From contig OZ024871.1 in NCBI GenBank assembly GCA_964017185.1, positions 29,116,488 through 29,180,487 on the forward strand: a DNA stretch of 64,000 bases. The letters run 5' to 3'. Made by a program: the position numbers and the translations under genes. Of this stretch, positions 41,028-50,700 are shown in pieces. The notes below the pieces were generated by a model. It saw only the letters and a list, made by a program, of their open reading frames with translations. It did not search any database and had not been told where the DNA came from. How positions within the stretch are numbered: position 1 is the stretch's first letter; each line of letters starts with the position of its first letter. The DNA comes from Rugalucina vietnamica. Taxonomy: Eukaryota > Mollusca > Bivalvia > Lucinida > Lucinidae.

Positions 41028-44000
41028 CTAATGAGAAAGACCATCATTATTTCTTGAATAGGTTCGTGTGTGTTGGTGAGTTCTTTGATGGCTGACTAGG
41101 CCAATTCTAGCTCTAAACTGTCGGTTGCAAGTAGAGCAAGTCAATGTCATTGAATCAGCTGGTGGCCCATTGGTATTGGCTTTGCGTTCTCTGCGCTTTC
41201 TTTCAGCTTCACAGATTCTCTTTTTTTCATGGAGAGCTGCTCCTTTGTTGATGAGACCTCGCCACTTTGATCGCTCCTGCGCAGTCTGTTCCCAAGACCC
41301 AATTGGTATGTCAAAATCCTTCAGAGAGGCTTTCAGGGTGTCTTTGTAGCGTTTCTTCTGGCCACCTTGAGAGCGCTTTCCCTCTTGTAGTTCTCCATAG
41401 AAGACTTTCTTTGGAAGTCGCTCATCAGGCATTCTTATAACATGGCCGGTCCACCTTAGCTGTGCTAGCTTTAAGACAGTATGCATGCTTTGCATCCCTG
41501 CTTTCTTCAGGACCTCTGTGTCTGGGATCTTGTCTTGCCACTTGATTTTTAACAGCTTTCTCAAACAGCTTAAGTGGAAATGGTTAAGTCTCTTTGCATG
41601 ACGCTGGTATACTGTCCAGGTCTCACATGCATACAAGAGGGTTGGAAGTACCACAGCCTTGTAGACTTTCAGCTTGGTGTCAAGCTTGATTCCATTTCGC
41701 TCCCAGACATTTGCACGGAGTCTTCCGAATGCCACACTAGCTTTTGCAATTCTTGCAGTGACCTCATCATCAATGTGCACTGCTCTGGAAAGAGTGCTTC
41801 CCAGGTAGGTGAATTTATCAACAACTTTCAGTTTTTCTCCATTCACAGTGATGGTTGGTTCATTGTACGGTTTTCCAGGTGCTGGCTGGTGTACAACCTC
41901 TGTCTTTTTTGTGCTGATTGTGAGATCATAGTTATCACATGACTGTGAGACTTGATCCATGGCTCTTTGCATTTTTGCCTCTGAGCTGGCATTCTTATCC
42001 ATATCATCTGCATAGAGGAGCTCATCTAGCACATCGGTCTGCACCTTAGTTTTGGCTTGCAACCTTCTAAGGTTGAATATATTGCCATCAAAACGGTACC
42101 TTATTGGAAAACCAGTGTCACTGTCCTGAAAAGCATCCATGAGCATGGCAGAAAACATCATGCTGAACAGTGTTGGTGCCATAACACAGCCCTGTTTGAC
42201 CCCATTTGTTACCTCAAAGGGTTCAGAGAACTCTCCATCATTTTGCACACGTGCCTGCATGCCATCATGAAATTGCCGCACCATTGCTATGAATCTGGGT
42301 GGACAGCCAAACTTGGCCATGATTTTCCACAGTCCATCACGACTTACTGTGTCAAACGCTTTGGTGAGGTCGACAAACGTCATGTATAGATCTACATTCT
42401 GCTCTTGGCATTTCTCCTGAAGCTGTCTTGCTGTGAAGATCATGTCTATCGTCCCCCTGTCCTTTCTGAATCCACATTGACTTTCTGGGATAAGTCCCTT
42501 CTGATCAAGATGAACATTCAGGCGGTTCAACAGAATTTTTGCTAGTATCTTCCCAGCAATCGATAGGAGGGAAATGCCTCTGTGGTTGTCACAGACTTGT
42601 GGATTTCCTTTCCGCTTGTATAGGTGGATTATGGATGCATCCTTAAATTCTTGTGGGATGGCCTCCTTCCTCCACATACAGTGAAACAGCTCGGTCAGTT
42701 TGTCTGCCATGGGTAGCCCCCCGGCCTTATAAACCTCTGCAGGAATTGCATCTGCACCTGGAGCTTTGCCAGAAGACAGTTGTTGAACTGCTTTTCTTGT
42801 TTCCATGACGGTTGGAAATTCATCTAACAGAACATTGCACTCTATCTGTGGCAGTCTGTCAATTGCATCCTCATTGATGCTTGATGGTCGATTTAGCACA
42901 CTATTGAAATGTTCTGCCCACCTTTTCAAGATAGCCTCTTTGTCTGTGAGGAGAGTGTTTCCATCTGCACTGAGTAATGTGGTGGCTCCAGAACTCTTAG
43001 GGCCATAAATGGTTTTCAGTGCATCATGAAATTTCTTCATGTCCTTTCTGTCTGCAAAAGACTGAATTTCTTCTGTTTTCTTCCTCAGCCAGGAATCTTG
43101 CATGTCCCTAAGCTTGGTCTGGACTGTCTTACAAACGTTGCTGTAGGCTGCTTTCTTGGATACTGAGCTAGTATCATCTTGATGTGCCTTGTGCAATCTG
43201 TGTTTTTCTTCAAGAAGCTTCTGAATTTCGTCATCATTCTCATCAAACCAGTCTTGATGTTTGCGAGATGGATGTCCTAAAGTAGTAGCAGCTGAAGAAT
43301 GAACTGTTTTATGGAAGACTGTCCAGTTTTCTTCGGGGTTCTCTGAACTGAGATCGATTGCATCCAGTTGGTTGCAAATGTCTGTTAAGAAAGCTTGTCG
43401 CATGCTGTCTTGATTCAGCTTTGAGACATCCAGTCTTTTAGCAGCTTTCTTGCCTTGAGGTCGCCTCGCAGGCTGGATTCTAAGGTTGAGTTTGCTGACA
43501 ACCAGTCTATGGTCTGTCCAGCAGTCTGCACCACACATAGTCTTTGTCACTCTGACATCCTGCCTATCTGTTCTCCGCACTATAACATAGTCTATGAGAT
43601 GCCAATGTTTGGAACGGGGATGCATCCAGGATGTTTTATTTCTGTTAGGTAGACGAAAGACTGTGTTGGTGATTAGAAGATCATGTTCAGCACACTTCCT
43701 TAGAAGCAAGAGACCATTGCTGTTGCACTTTCCAACACCTTCTGGACCTATAACTCCTTCCCAGGTCTGGTGGTCTGTACCAACTCTGGCATTAAAGTCT
43801 CCAAGAAGGATAAGTTTGTCTGTACGGGGTGTAGCAGAAATAATGTCGTCTAAGTCATTATAGAACTTGTCTTTAACCTCATCTGGATTGGTCATCGTGG
43901 GTGCATAGGCACTGACAATAGTTGCATGTTTATTGCCTGACAGAGGAAGTCTCAATGTCATTAGGCGGTCATTGATGCCTTTTGGCAATCCTGAAAGCTT

Positions 44001-44258
44001 ACCAACAAGTTCTGTTTTAATGGCAAAGCCAACTCCTGCTTCACGCCTCTCTTCACTTTTGCGTCCACTCCAGAAGAAGGTGTATCCAGCACCAACTTCT
44101 TTGATCTCCCCAACATCTGCTAACCGAGTCTCACTCAGAGCTGCTATCTGAATTCCATACCTCCCAAGTTCTCTGCCCACAAGGGCCGTTCTACGCTGCG
44201 GTCTATTTGACCCAGCACTGTCCATCAATGTTCGCACATTCCATGCGCCAATCCTCAA
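41028..44258 (-). CDS. LINE polyprotein: APE endonuclease, RT, C2H2 finger (intact)
   Basis: 1,076 aa without stop or frameshift. Endonuclease, residues 1-255: WNVRT (Asn7), SETR (Glu43), LLGDFNARVG (Asp154, Asn156), WTDHRLV (Asp249, His250). RT, about 495-825: SSGKAPGADAIPAEVYKAGG, HRGISLLSIAGKILAK, QCGFRKDRGTIDMIF, motif A FVDLTKAFD (628-636), motif B GVKQGCVMAPTLFS (686-699), motif C YADD (749-752), FTYLGSTLS. The C-terminal part has LRWTGHVIRMPDERLPKK and a canonical C2H2 finger (C1041, C1044, H1057, H1061). It nicks target DNA and copies its RNA there. All catalytic residues are kept, so the copy may be active or very recent. The start is the Met just before the first endonuclease strand. 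Confidence 0.93.
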   Translation of the reverse strand: MRIGAWNVRTLMDSAGSNRPQRRTALVGRELGRYGIQIAALSETRLADVGEIKEVGAGYTFFWSGRKSEERREAGVGFAIKTELVGKLSGLPKGINDRLMTLRLPLSGNKHATIVSAYAPTMTNPDEVKDKFYNDLDDIISATPRTDKLILLGDFNARVGTDHQTWEGVIGPEGVGKCNSNGLLLLRKCAEHDLLITNTVFRLPNRNKTSWMHPRSKHWHLIDYVIVRRTDRQDVRVTKTMCGADCWTDHRLVVSKLNLRIQPARRPQGKKAAKRLDVSKLNQDSMRQAFLTDICNQLDAIDLSSENPEENWTVFHKTVHSSAATTLGHPSRKHQDWFDENDDEIQKLLEEKHRLHKAHQDDTSSVSKKAAYSNVCKTVQTKLRDMQDSWLRKKTEEIQSFADRKDMKKFHDALKTIYGPKSSGATTLLSADGNTLLTDKEAILKRWAEHFNSVLNRPSSINEDAIDRLPQIECNVLLDEFPTVMETRKAVQQLSSGKAPGADAIPAEVYKAGGLPMADKLTELFHCMWRKEAIPQEFKDASIIHLYKRKGNPQVCDNHRGISLLSIAGKILAKILLNRLNVHLDQKGLIPESQCGFRKDRGTIDMIFTARQLQEKCQEQNVDLYMTFVDLTKAFDTVSRDGLWKIMAKFGCPPRFIAMVRQFHDGMQARVQNDGEFSEPFEVTNGVKQGCVMAPTLFSMMFSAMLMDAFQDSDTGFPIRYRFDGNIFNLRRLQAKTKVQTDVLDELLYADDMDKNASSEAKMQRAMDQVSQSCDNYDLTISTKKTEVVHQPAPGKPYNEPTITVNGEKLKVVDKFTYLGSTLSRAVHIDDEVTARIAKASVAFGRLRANVWERNGIKLDTKLKVYKAVVLPTLLYACETWTVYQRHAKRLNHFHLSCLRKLLKIKWQDKIPDTEVLKKAGMQSMHTVLKLAQLRWTGHVIRMPDERLPKKVFYGELQEGKRSQGGQKKRYKDTLKASLKDFDIPIGSWEQTAQERSKWRGLINKGAALHEKKRICEAERKRRERKANTNGPPADSMTLTCSTCNRQFRARIGLVSHQRTHQHTRTYSRNNDGLSH

Positions 44259-45237
44259 AGGGATTATCTTTGTTTTTTTCTTATTTTTTCCACCGCTAAA
44301 AAGGGATCCCCGCTGATCGCGGTTAACCAGCCAGGGGGTTTGAAGCAGGCAATTGTTTAGGGCACCTTTTCTAGCCCCTTCCCCATGCTACGGGGGTGAG
44401 CAGTGCGGTCCTAAATAGGTCTGCTCAGTCGCTCAGCCGACTGCCGAATTTCGCTTACTGCTTCTCCTCACGGAAAACGACCATATAGAACTGAGCCGCC
44501 TGCGTGCAGGTCTGCAACTACAGCTCCCAGTGTGTCCTACACCTGCTGCTTCGCCGCTCGCCCATCGCCACAGGACTTTTGTAGGTATGTGGGTGCATGT
44601 GTGATGAAATTGTTGTGTATGCAAGTGCTTGTGTGTTGAGAAATAAGATGACGTGCGCTATGAAATTGGATTATAGTGAGGAAGAGGTGCGCAGCGTCAA
44701 CCTCACTCACTCGTCCTCACCCAACTGTGCCCAGAGGCAAGACACAGGTCAAGACGTCTGGAGTTAGGTTTGGATGCAGTGGATGACCGTAACATCTATA
44801 GTGCCTTATCACGCTCTGCATGTTCCACAACATGTTGCTGTATCGCTTTCCGAACCGTTGAATCTGATGATTTCTTCCGCTCCGTCTACCGAAACAGTCT
44901 TTGCATATCTGGACCAGGCATATCCAGACACACAGGTTTTATTTTGGAATTACCTTTTCCTAGATGAATTGCTGGCCACAGCTGAAGGGCTCCATCTACC
45001 CTTTCATAGGTTTTGTTTAGAGACCTGTGAACTCCTAGGAGGACTGTCAACCAAAACTAATGAGTTCCCCCTGCCCAGCTAGGTTTTTGTGTAGAGAACT
45101 AGCAAACTCCTAGATGGGTTGCCGTCCAAGGCTAACGAGCCCCATCTGCACCGCATGGCAACAGGTTGTACTGATTACATGTTACAGTAGCAGATAATCT
45201 GACCTGACCTGAAGATAATCTGACCTGACCTGAATAA
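44259..45237 (-). promoter_or_regulatory. 5' region of the full-length LINE
   Basis: GC-richer than its surroundings. Near its outer end are about three imperfect ~80-100 bp units (marker AACTCCTAGGAGG or AACTCCTAGATGG, with CCATCTACC, CCCCTGCCC or CCATCTGCA, 44955-45165) that may act as promoter monomers (inference). A TCTGACCTGACCTGAA duplication sits at the very 5' end. Confidence 0.5.
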
Positions 45238-45305
45238 TTATTCTTCAATAATAGTGTAATTATATACACGTGTATATTTTCTCATGATAATTTTGAAAAT
45301 CTTAC

Positions 45306-45390
45306 CAACTTCAGATCCAGCTTCTGCAATATTGACGGCACTTTATACTTCTTGGCATAAGTATCATTTATAATCCCTATAGATTTGTTC
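45306..45390 (-). CDS. ELAC2: ELAC2 exon upstream of the SGWKLVYTGDT exon
   Basis: The acceptor is CGTTTTAG before GAACAAATC, and the donor is AAGTTG before GTAAGAT. It reads NKSIGIINDTYAKKYKVPS and ILQKLDLKL with no stop, and ends in phase 0 as the next exon requires. PSILQKLDLK aligns by position with SSLLRTCDLE, which precedes the conserved RHC in human ELAC2. It starts with one nucleotide of a split codon, so at least one more exon lies upstream. The identification rests on a short stretch and on phase. Confidence 0.66.
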
Positions 45391-45454
45391 CTAAAACGAA
45401 AACATGCATTTGTTAATATATGAGCCAACTAGGCAAATACACTCAACCAAAGTT

Positions 45455-45605
45455 CTTGGAAGCGGTCATATGGAAAATTAAAAATTTCATGGAAAACAGA
45501 ATCCAGAAATATCCAGTCATTATTTTATTGCCCTTAACATAACCTTACCCCCACTTTACAAGTTCTCATTTGTAGATTTTGGCTGTTTTTCGATATTCTT
45601 ATGGT
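45455..45605. repeat. Dispersed repeat, paired with 24.89-25.12 kb
   Basis: Shares AATCCAGAAATATCCAGT, TTATTTTATTG and CCCACTTTACAAGTTCTC with the earlier copy. Confidence 0.5.
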
Positions 45606-45712
45606 ATATTACTTGTTTGTTATCGGGAAATCAAGACTAAAGAGGATACAGTACACTGAAACTTCAGAGAGACAGTGATTGTTTAAGCAGTTGGGCTAGG
45701 GAATGGGAAATG

Positions 45713-46796
45713 CAGGCTGTCAACCAAGTCTTGTAAAAAATCTAGGAGTTTATATAGGAAATTTTTCTAGGAAATATAGGAGGTTTTAGCTCATTTTAAG
45801 GGAAAAAAATAGGAGTTTTATCGTGAAAATCGCTTCATTCTATGCTCTTATACTAACAATCCTTACCTCCACACTCACTTTTTCTACATTAATTAATGTC
45901 TAAAATATCTAGATAAAGTAACCATTCAGTTCCAAAGCATCACAATCCAGACAGGTGACCATTCATGTGATGAAGCATTATGCAGGACGGTGATACTACA
46001 CAGGCCCATTAGCTGACTCTCACAGAATTTCATTGAAAATATATATATATACAAAGAATAAACAGAAAACTCAGGTCAACTTTTTCTCTTCTTCTTAGAC
46101 CTACTTTTATTTTCACACTGATCATTTATAATAGTAAAAAATATAAAATTTTCATAGTGAAAGAGTGAGCTATCATATTGTTTCTAAAAGATAAAATAAA
46201 TCCACACCCCTGAATCATAGCTGAAATTTCAAGGACCATAATGTAGAAACAGAATGTTATTAATACATGTACTGTATGTAATTAGGCGGGGGTCTGGGGA
46301 CCGCCTAGGCCCCCAGAAGCTCTAGAGTACATTCCCTTGTCTTCTGTGATCTCAGCCTTTCCTGGGATCAATTGTACACTGTACAGTTGCATCAATTTAC
46401 CACAAAATTAAGGCAAAGGAAGAAAGAAAACAGATAAAAAAGACACAATATAAAAACATGACAACTTTCATGGAAACTAGGCTATATGTATAATTTATTA
46501 ATTTTTATGAAAATGGGACATGGGACATGACCATTAAATTTTATGCACTATTTAATAAACAGTATGAATATGATTTTATTTTAAAAAAACAAAGAAAGAA
46601 AAATAAAGAGGCAAAAGGCAGTATCAGAGCACTACTTTTTACTATATATTCATGGGCAACAAATTTTCCTAAAAATATAGGAAATATTTTCAAAATATAG
46701 GAGAACTTATAGGAATATAGGAGGTGCTTAAAAATATAGGATTTGGACCTAAAATATAGGAGTTTAATAGGAATATAGGAATCAGTTGACAGCCTG
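45713..46796. mobile_element. Small DNA transposon, TIR CAGGCTGTCAAC, 6-bp TSD
   Basis: The ends CAGGCTGTCAAC (45713-45724) and GTTGACAGCCTG (46785-46796) are exact inverted repeats flanked by GAAATG on both sides (45707-45712 and 46797-46802). Subterminal regions are rich in (A)AATATAGGA(G) motifs on both sides (45750-45830, 46665-46775). There is no ORF of note. The superfamily is unclear. Confidence 0.75.
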
Positions 46797-46802
46797 GAAA
46801 TG

Positions 46803-47340
46803 AGATTTCAACCCGTCAAATGCAACATGATGCAGCTGACAAATAAACGGTCTAGTAAAATACAGGCTAATTACGGCAGGTACTTCATACTCCCGGTCCC
46901 GAAATGTATCCAGGCATGTGCACATACTGTTTTACTCTGAAGAAAGCACATCTGATTATTTGTCCTGTGCTTATAAGAGCGTCTAATTTCGGGACACGGA
47001 GTATGAAGTACGAAGCCAAATAGCAAACATGTATTTTGTATGGGCCAAAAATTTCGGGACAATCATAGCTATGTAGGTATATAGGGATTGTGTCACACAT
47101 TTGTACATTTGATGCTGGTGTCTACGTAGCTATCTGGCAGTTAAGTTGCCTGAGTTGTGTAAGTTATAATAATTACCTTTGTTAGGACGACATAATCGAA
47201 ATGTAGATGGAAAAAGCTATAAAAAACAGATTTTTTTTTTTTGCGTATTGTCATCATGTTTTAAGGCCTTACGATAGTCCTGAAGCTCTAACTATTCCTT
47301 TCCAAGGAAACGGCCGTCAAACATATGTATCATAGACCAC
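46803..47340. other. Stretch with a ~130-bp fold-back
   Basis: GTACTTCATACTCCCGGTCC (46879-46901) is roughly inverted as GGGACACGGAGTATGAAGTA (46991-47010). The rest has no gene. Confidence 0.45.
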
Positions 47341-47720
47341 TATTGTAAGTTAAGTTCTGTAAGTTGTCATAGCTGACAGTGATAAAAGATAAGTTCATTA
47401 AGTTGGACTTAAGAACATTAGATCAAAACAACATGGCAAGATAGTTATACTGTTGCATCCAGGGCTGAGCTAAGTTCGATAAGTTACAATAGTTGCACAC
47501 AATAGCAAAGCTAAATGCACGTACATGTCTGCATCTAAGTTAAGTTTGATGAGTTGTATAAGTTAAGCAAGCTGAGTTATATAGGTTTTAGATTAATAAC
47601 TTGGATGAGTTAAGTTAAGCAAGTCGAAGTCTGGGTTTAATTAGCTATATGAGTAAGATATGTTATATGTATCACAGGACAAGCTAAGTTTGTTAAGTAG
47701 AGTAAGTTAAGCATGCTAAG
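47340..47720 (+). repeat. Degenerate edge of the 30-bp satellite
   Basis: AAGTTAAGT, TAAGTTGT and AAGTTCGATAAG-like words become denser and more regular towards 47720 but without stable period. Confidence 0.6.
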
Positions 47721-50700
47721 TTGAAGACTAAGTTTGATGAGCTGAATAAGTTAAGCGATGAGTTGGATAAGTTGAACAGTAAGTTCGATGAGTTGGATAA
47801 GTTGACCGATGAGTTAGATGAGTTAGAAAAGTTGAGCGTTGAGTTAGATAAGTTGGATAAGTTGAACATTAAGCTCGATGAGTTGCATGAGTTATACGCT
47901 GAGTCAGGTAAGTAGAGCGACGAGTTGGGTAAGCTGCATAAGTTTAATAGTAAGTTGGATGAGTTGGATAAGTTATACTTTGAGTTCGATGAGTTGGATA
48001 AGTTGAAAAGTAAGTTGGATGAGTTAAATAAGTTGTAAGCTGAGTTCGATGAGTTGGATAAGTTGCATGTTGATTTGGATGAGTTCGATAAGTTGAACAG
48101 TAAGTTGGATGAGTTGGATAAGTTATACGCTGAGTTCGATGAGTTGGATAAGTTGCATTCTGAGTTCGATGAGTTGCATAAGTTGAACTATAAGTTCGTT
48201 AAGTTTGATAAGTTGAACAGTGAGTTGGATGAGTTGTATAAGTTGTAAGCTGAGTTCGAAGAGTTGGATAAGTTGTAAGCTGAGTTGGATTAGTTGGATA
48301 AGTTTTAAGCTGAGTTGGGTAAGTTGCATAAGTTGAACAGTAAGTTCGATGAGTTCGATAAGTTGAACAGTAAGTTGGATGAGTTGGATAAATTGTAAGC
48401 TGAGTTCGATGAGTTGCATAAGTTGAACAGTAAGTTGGATGAGTTGGATAAGTTGTAAGCTGAGTTGGGTAAGTTGCATAAGTTCAACAGTAAGTTCGAT
48501 GAGTTCGATGAGTTGAACAGTGAGTTGGATGAGTTGGATAAGTTGTAAGCTGAGTTCGATGAGTTGCATAAGTTGAACAGTAAGTTGGATGAGTTGGATA
48601 AGTTGTAAGCTGAGTTGGGTAAGTTGCATAAGTTGAACAGTAAGTTCGATGAGTTCGATAAGTTAAACAGTAAGTTGGATGAGTTGGATAAGTTGTAAGC
48701 TGAGTTCGATGAGTTGGATAAGTTGCTTGTTGAGTTGAATGAGTTGGATAAGTTACACAAAGAGTTCGATGAGTTGGATAAGTTGCATGCTGAGTTCGAT
48801 GAGTTGCATAATTTGAACTATAAGTTCGTTAAGTTTGATAAGTTGAACAGTAAGTTGGATGAGTTGGATAAGTTGTAAGCTGAGTTGGGTAAGTTGCATA
48901 AGTTAAACAGTAAGTTGGATGAGTTGGATAAGTTGTAAGCTGAGTTGGGTAAGTTGCATAAGTTGAACAGTAAGTTGGATGAGTTGGATAAGTTGTAGAT
49001 GAGTTGGAGGAGTTGGATAAGTTGCATGTTGAGTTGGATGAGTTGGATAAGTTATGCGAAGAGTTCGATGTGTTGGATAAGTTGCATGCTGAGTTGGATG
49101 AGTTGCATAGGTTGAACTATAAGTTCGTTAAGTTTGATAAGTTGAACAGTAAGTTGGATGAGTTGGATAAGATGAAAGCTGAGTTGGGTAAGTTGCATAA
49201 ATTGAACAGTAAGTTGGATGAGTTGGATAAGTTGTAAGCTGAGTTGGATATGTTGCATAAACTGAACAGTAAGTTCGAAGAGTTCGATAAGTTGAACAGT
49301 AAGTTGGATGAGTTTGATAAGTTGTAAACTGAGTTCGATGAGTTGGATAAGTTGCATGTTGAGTTCGATGAGTTGGATAAGTTATTCGAAATGTTCGATG
49401 AGTTCGATAAGTTGAACAGTAAGTTGGATGAGTTGGATAAGTTGTAAGCTGAGTTGGGTAAGTTGCATAAGTTGAACAGTAAGTTCGATGAGTTTGATAA
49501 GTTGCTTGCTGAGTTGGATGAGTTGCATAAGTTGAACTATAAGTTCATTAAGTTCTATAAGTTGAACAGTAAGTTGGATGAGTTGGATAAGTTGTAAGCT
49601 GAGTTGGATAAGTTGGACAAGTTGAACAGTAAGTTCGAAGAGAACGATAAGTTGAACGGTAAGTTTGATGAGTTGGATAAGTTGTAAGCTGAATTGGGTA
49701 AGTTGCATAAGTTGATCAGTAAGTTTGATGAGTTGGATAAGTTGTAAGCTGAGTCGGATAAGTTGCATAAGTTGAACAGTAAATTCGAAGAGTTCGATAA
49801 GTTGAACAGTAAGTTGGATGAGTTGGATAAGTTGTAAGCTGAATTCGATGAGTTGGATAATTTGCATGTTGAGTTGGATGAGTTGGATAAGTTATACGAA
49901 ATGTTCGATGAGTTCGATAAGTTGAACAGTAAGTTAGATGAGTTGAATAAGTTGTAAGCTGAGTTGGGTAAGTTGCATAAGTTGAACAAAAAGTTCGATG
50001 AGTTGGATAAGTTGCATGCTGAGTTGGATGAGTTGCATAAGTTGAACTATAAGTTCGTTAAGTTCGATAACTTGAACACTAAGTTGGATGAGTTGGATAA
50101 GTTGTAAGCTGAGTTGGGTAAGTTGCATAAGTTGAACAGTAAGTTGGATGAGTTGGATAAGTTAAACGAAATGTTCGATGAGTTCGATAAGTTGAACAGT
50201 AAGTTGGACGAGTTGGATAAGTTGTAAGCTGAGTTGGATAAGTTGCATAAGTTGAACAGTAAGTTCGAAGAATTCGCTAAGTTGAACAGTAAGTTGGATG
50301 AGTTGGATAAGTTGTAAGCTGAGTTGGGTAAGTTGCATAAGTTGAACAGTAAGTTCGATGAGTTCGATGAGTTGAACAGTGAGTTGGATGAGTTGGATAA
50401 GTTGTAAGCTGAGTTCGATGAGTTGCATAAGTTGAACAGTAAGTTGGATGAGTTGGATAAGTTGTAAGCTGAGTTGGGTAAGTTGCATAAGTTGAACAGT
50501 AAGTTCGATGAGTTCGATAAGTTAAACAGTAAGTTGGATGAGTTGGATAAGTTGTAAGCTGAGTTCGATGAGTTGGATAAGTTGCTTGTTGAGTTGAATG
50601 AGTTGGATAAGTTACACAAAGAGTTCGATGAGTTGGATAAGTTGCATGCTGAGTTCGATGAGTTGCATAATTTGAACTATAAGTTCGTTAAGTTTGATAA

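Larger units (their letters stand above)
41012..45237 (-). mobile_element. Full-length non-LTR retrotransposon with 12-bp TSD
   Basis: The element is bounded by the perfect direct repeat TTATTCTTCAAT (41000-41011 and 45238-45249). It has a ~980-bp 5' region, one intact ORF and only 16 nt after the stop, with no poly(A). The 3' end can form a stem with TCTC and GAGA around ATTAGT. A single EN-RT ORF and a very short 3' end recall RTE-like elements; the clade is not certain. It lies in an ELAC2 intron, in the same orientation as the gene. Confidence 0.88.
27811..45390 (-). other. ELAC2: ELAC2 (RNase Z long form) gene, 3' part, five exons
   Basis: Five exons on the minus strand, in order 45306-45390, 36613-36733, 34049-34127, 30004-30148 and 27811-28269. 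They join in phase (0, 1, 2, 0 at the four junctions) to give an uninterrupted protein end of about 295 aa. It aligns by eye with the C-terminal half of ELAC2, the metallo-beta-lactamase-fold endonuclease that removes tRNA 3' trailers in nucleus and mitochondria. The order matches: SGWKLVYTGDT, LLIHEATF, THFSQRY, AFDLMR, ARLIPTLK. The HxHxDH motif and the substrate-binding arm are upstream and were not found. Introns are 8.6, 2.5, 3.9 and 1.7 kb, all rich in repeats. Confidence 0.8.
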
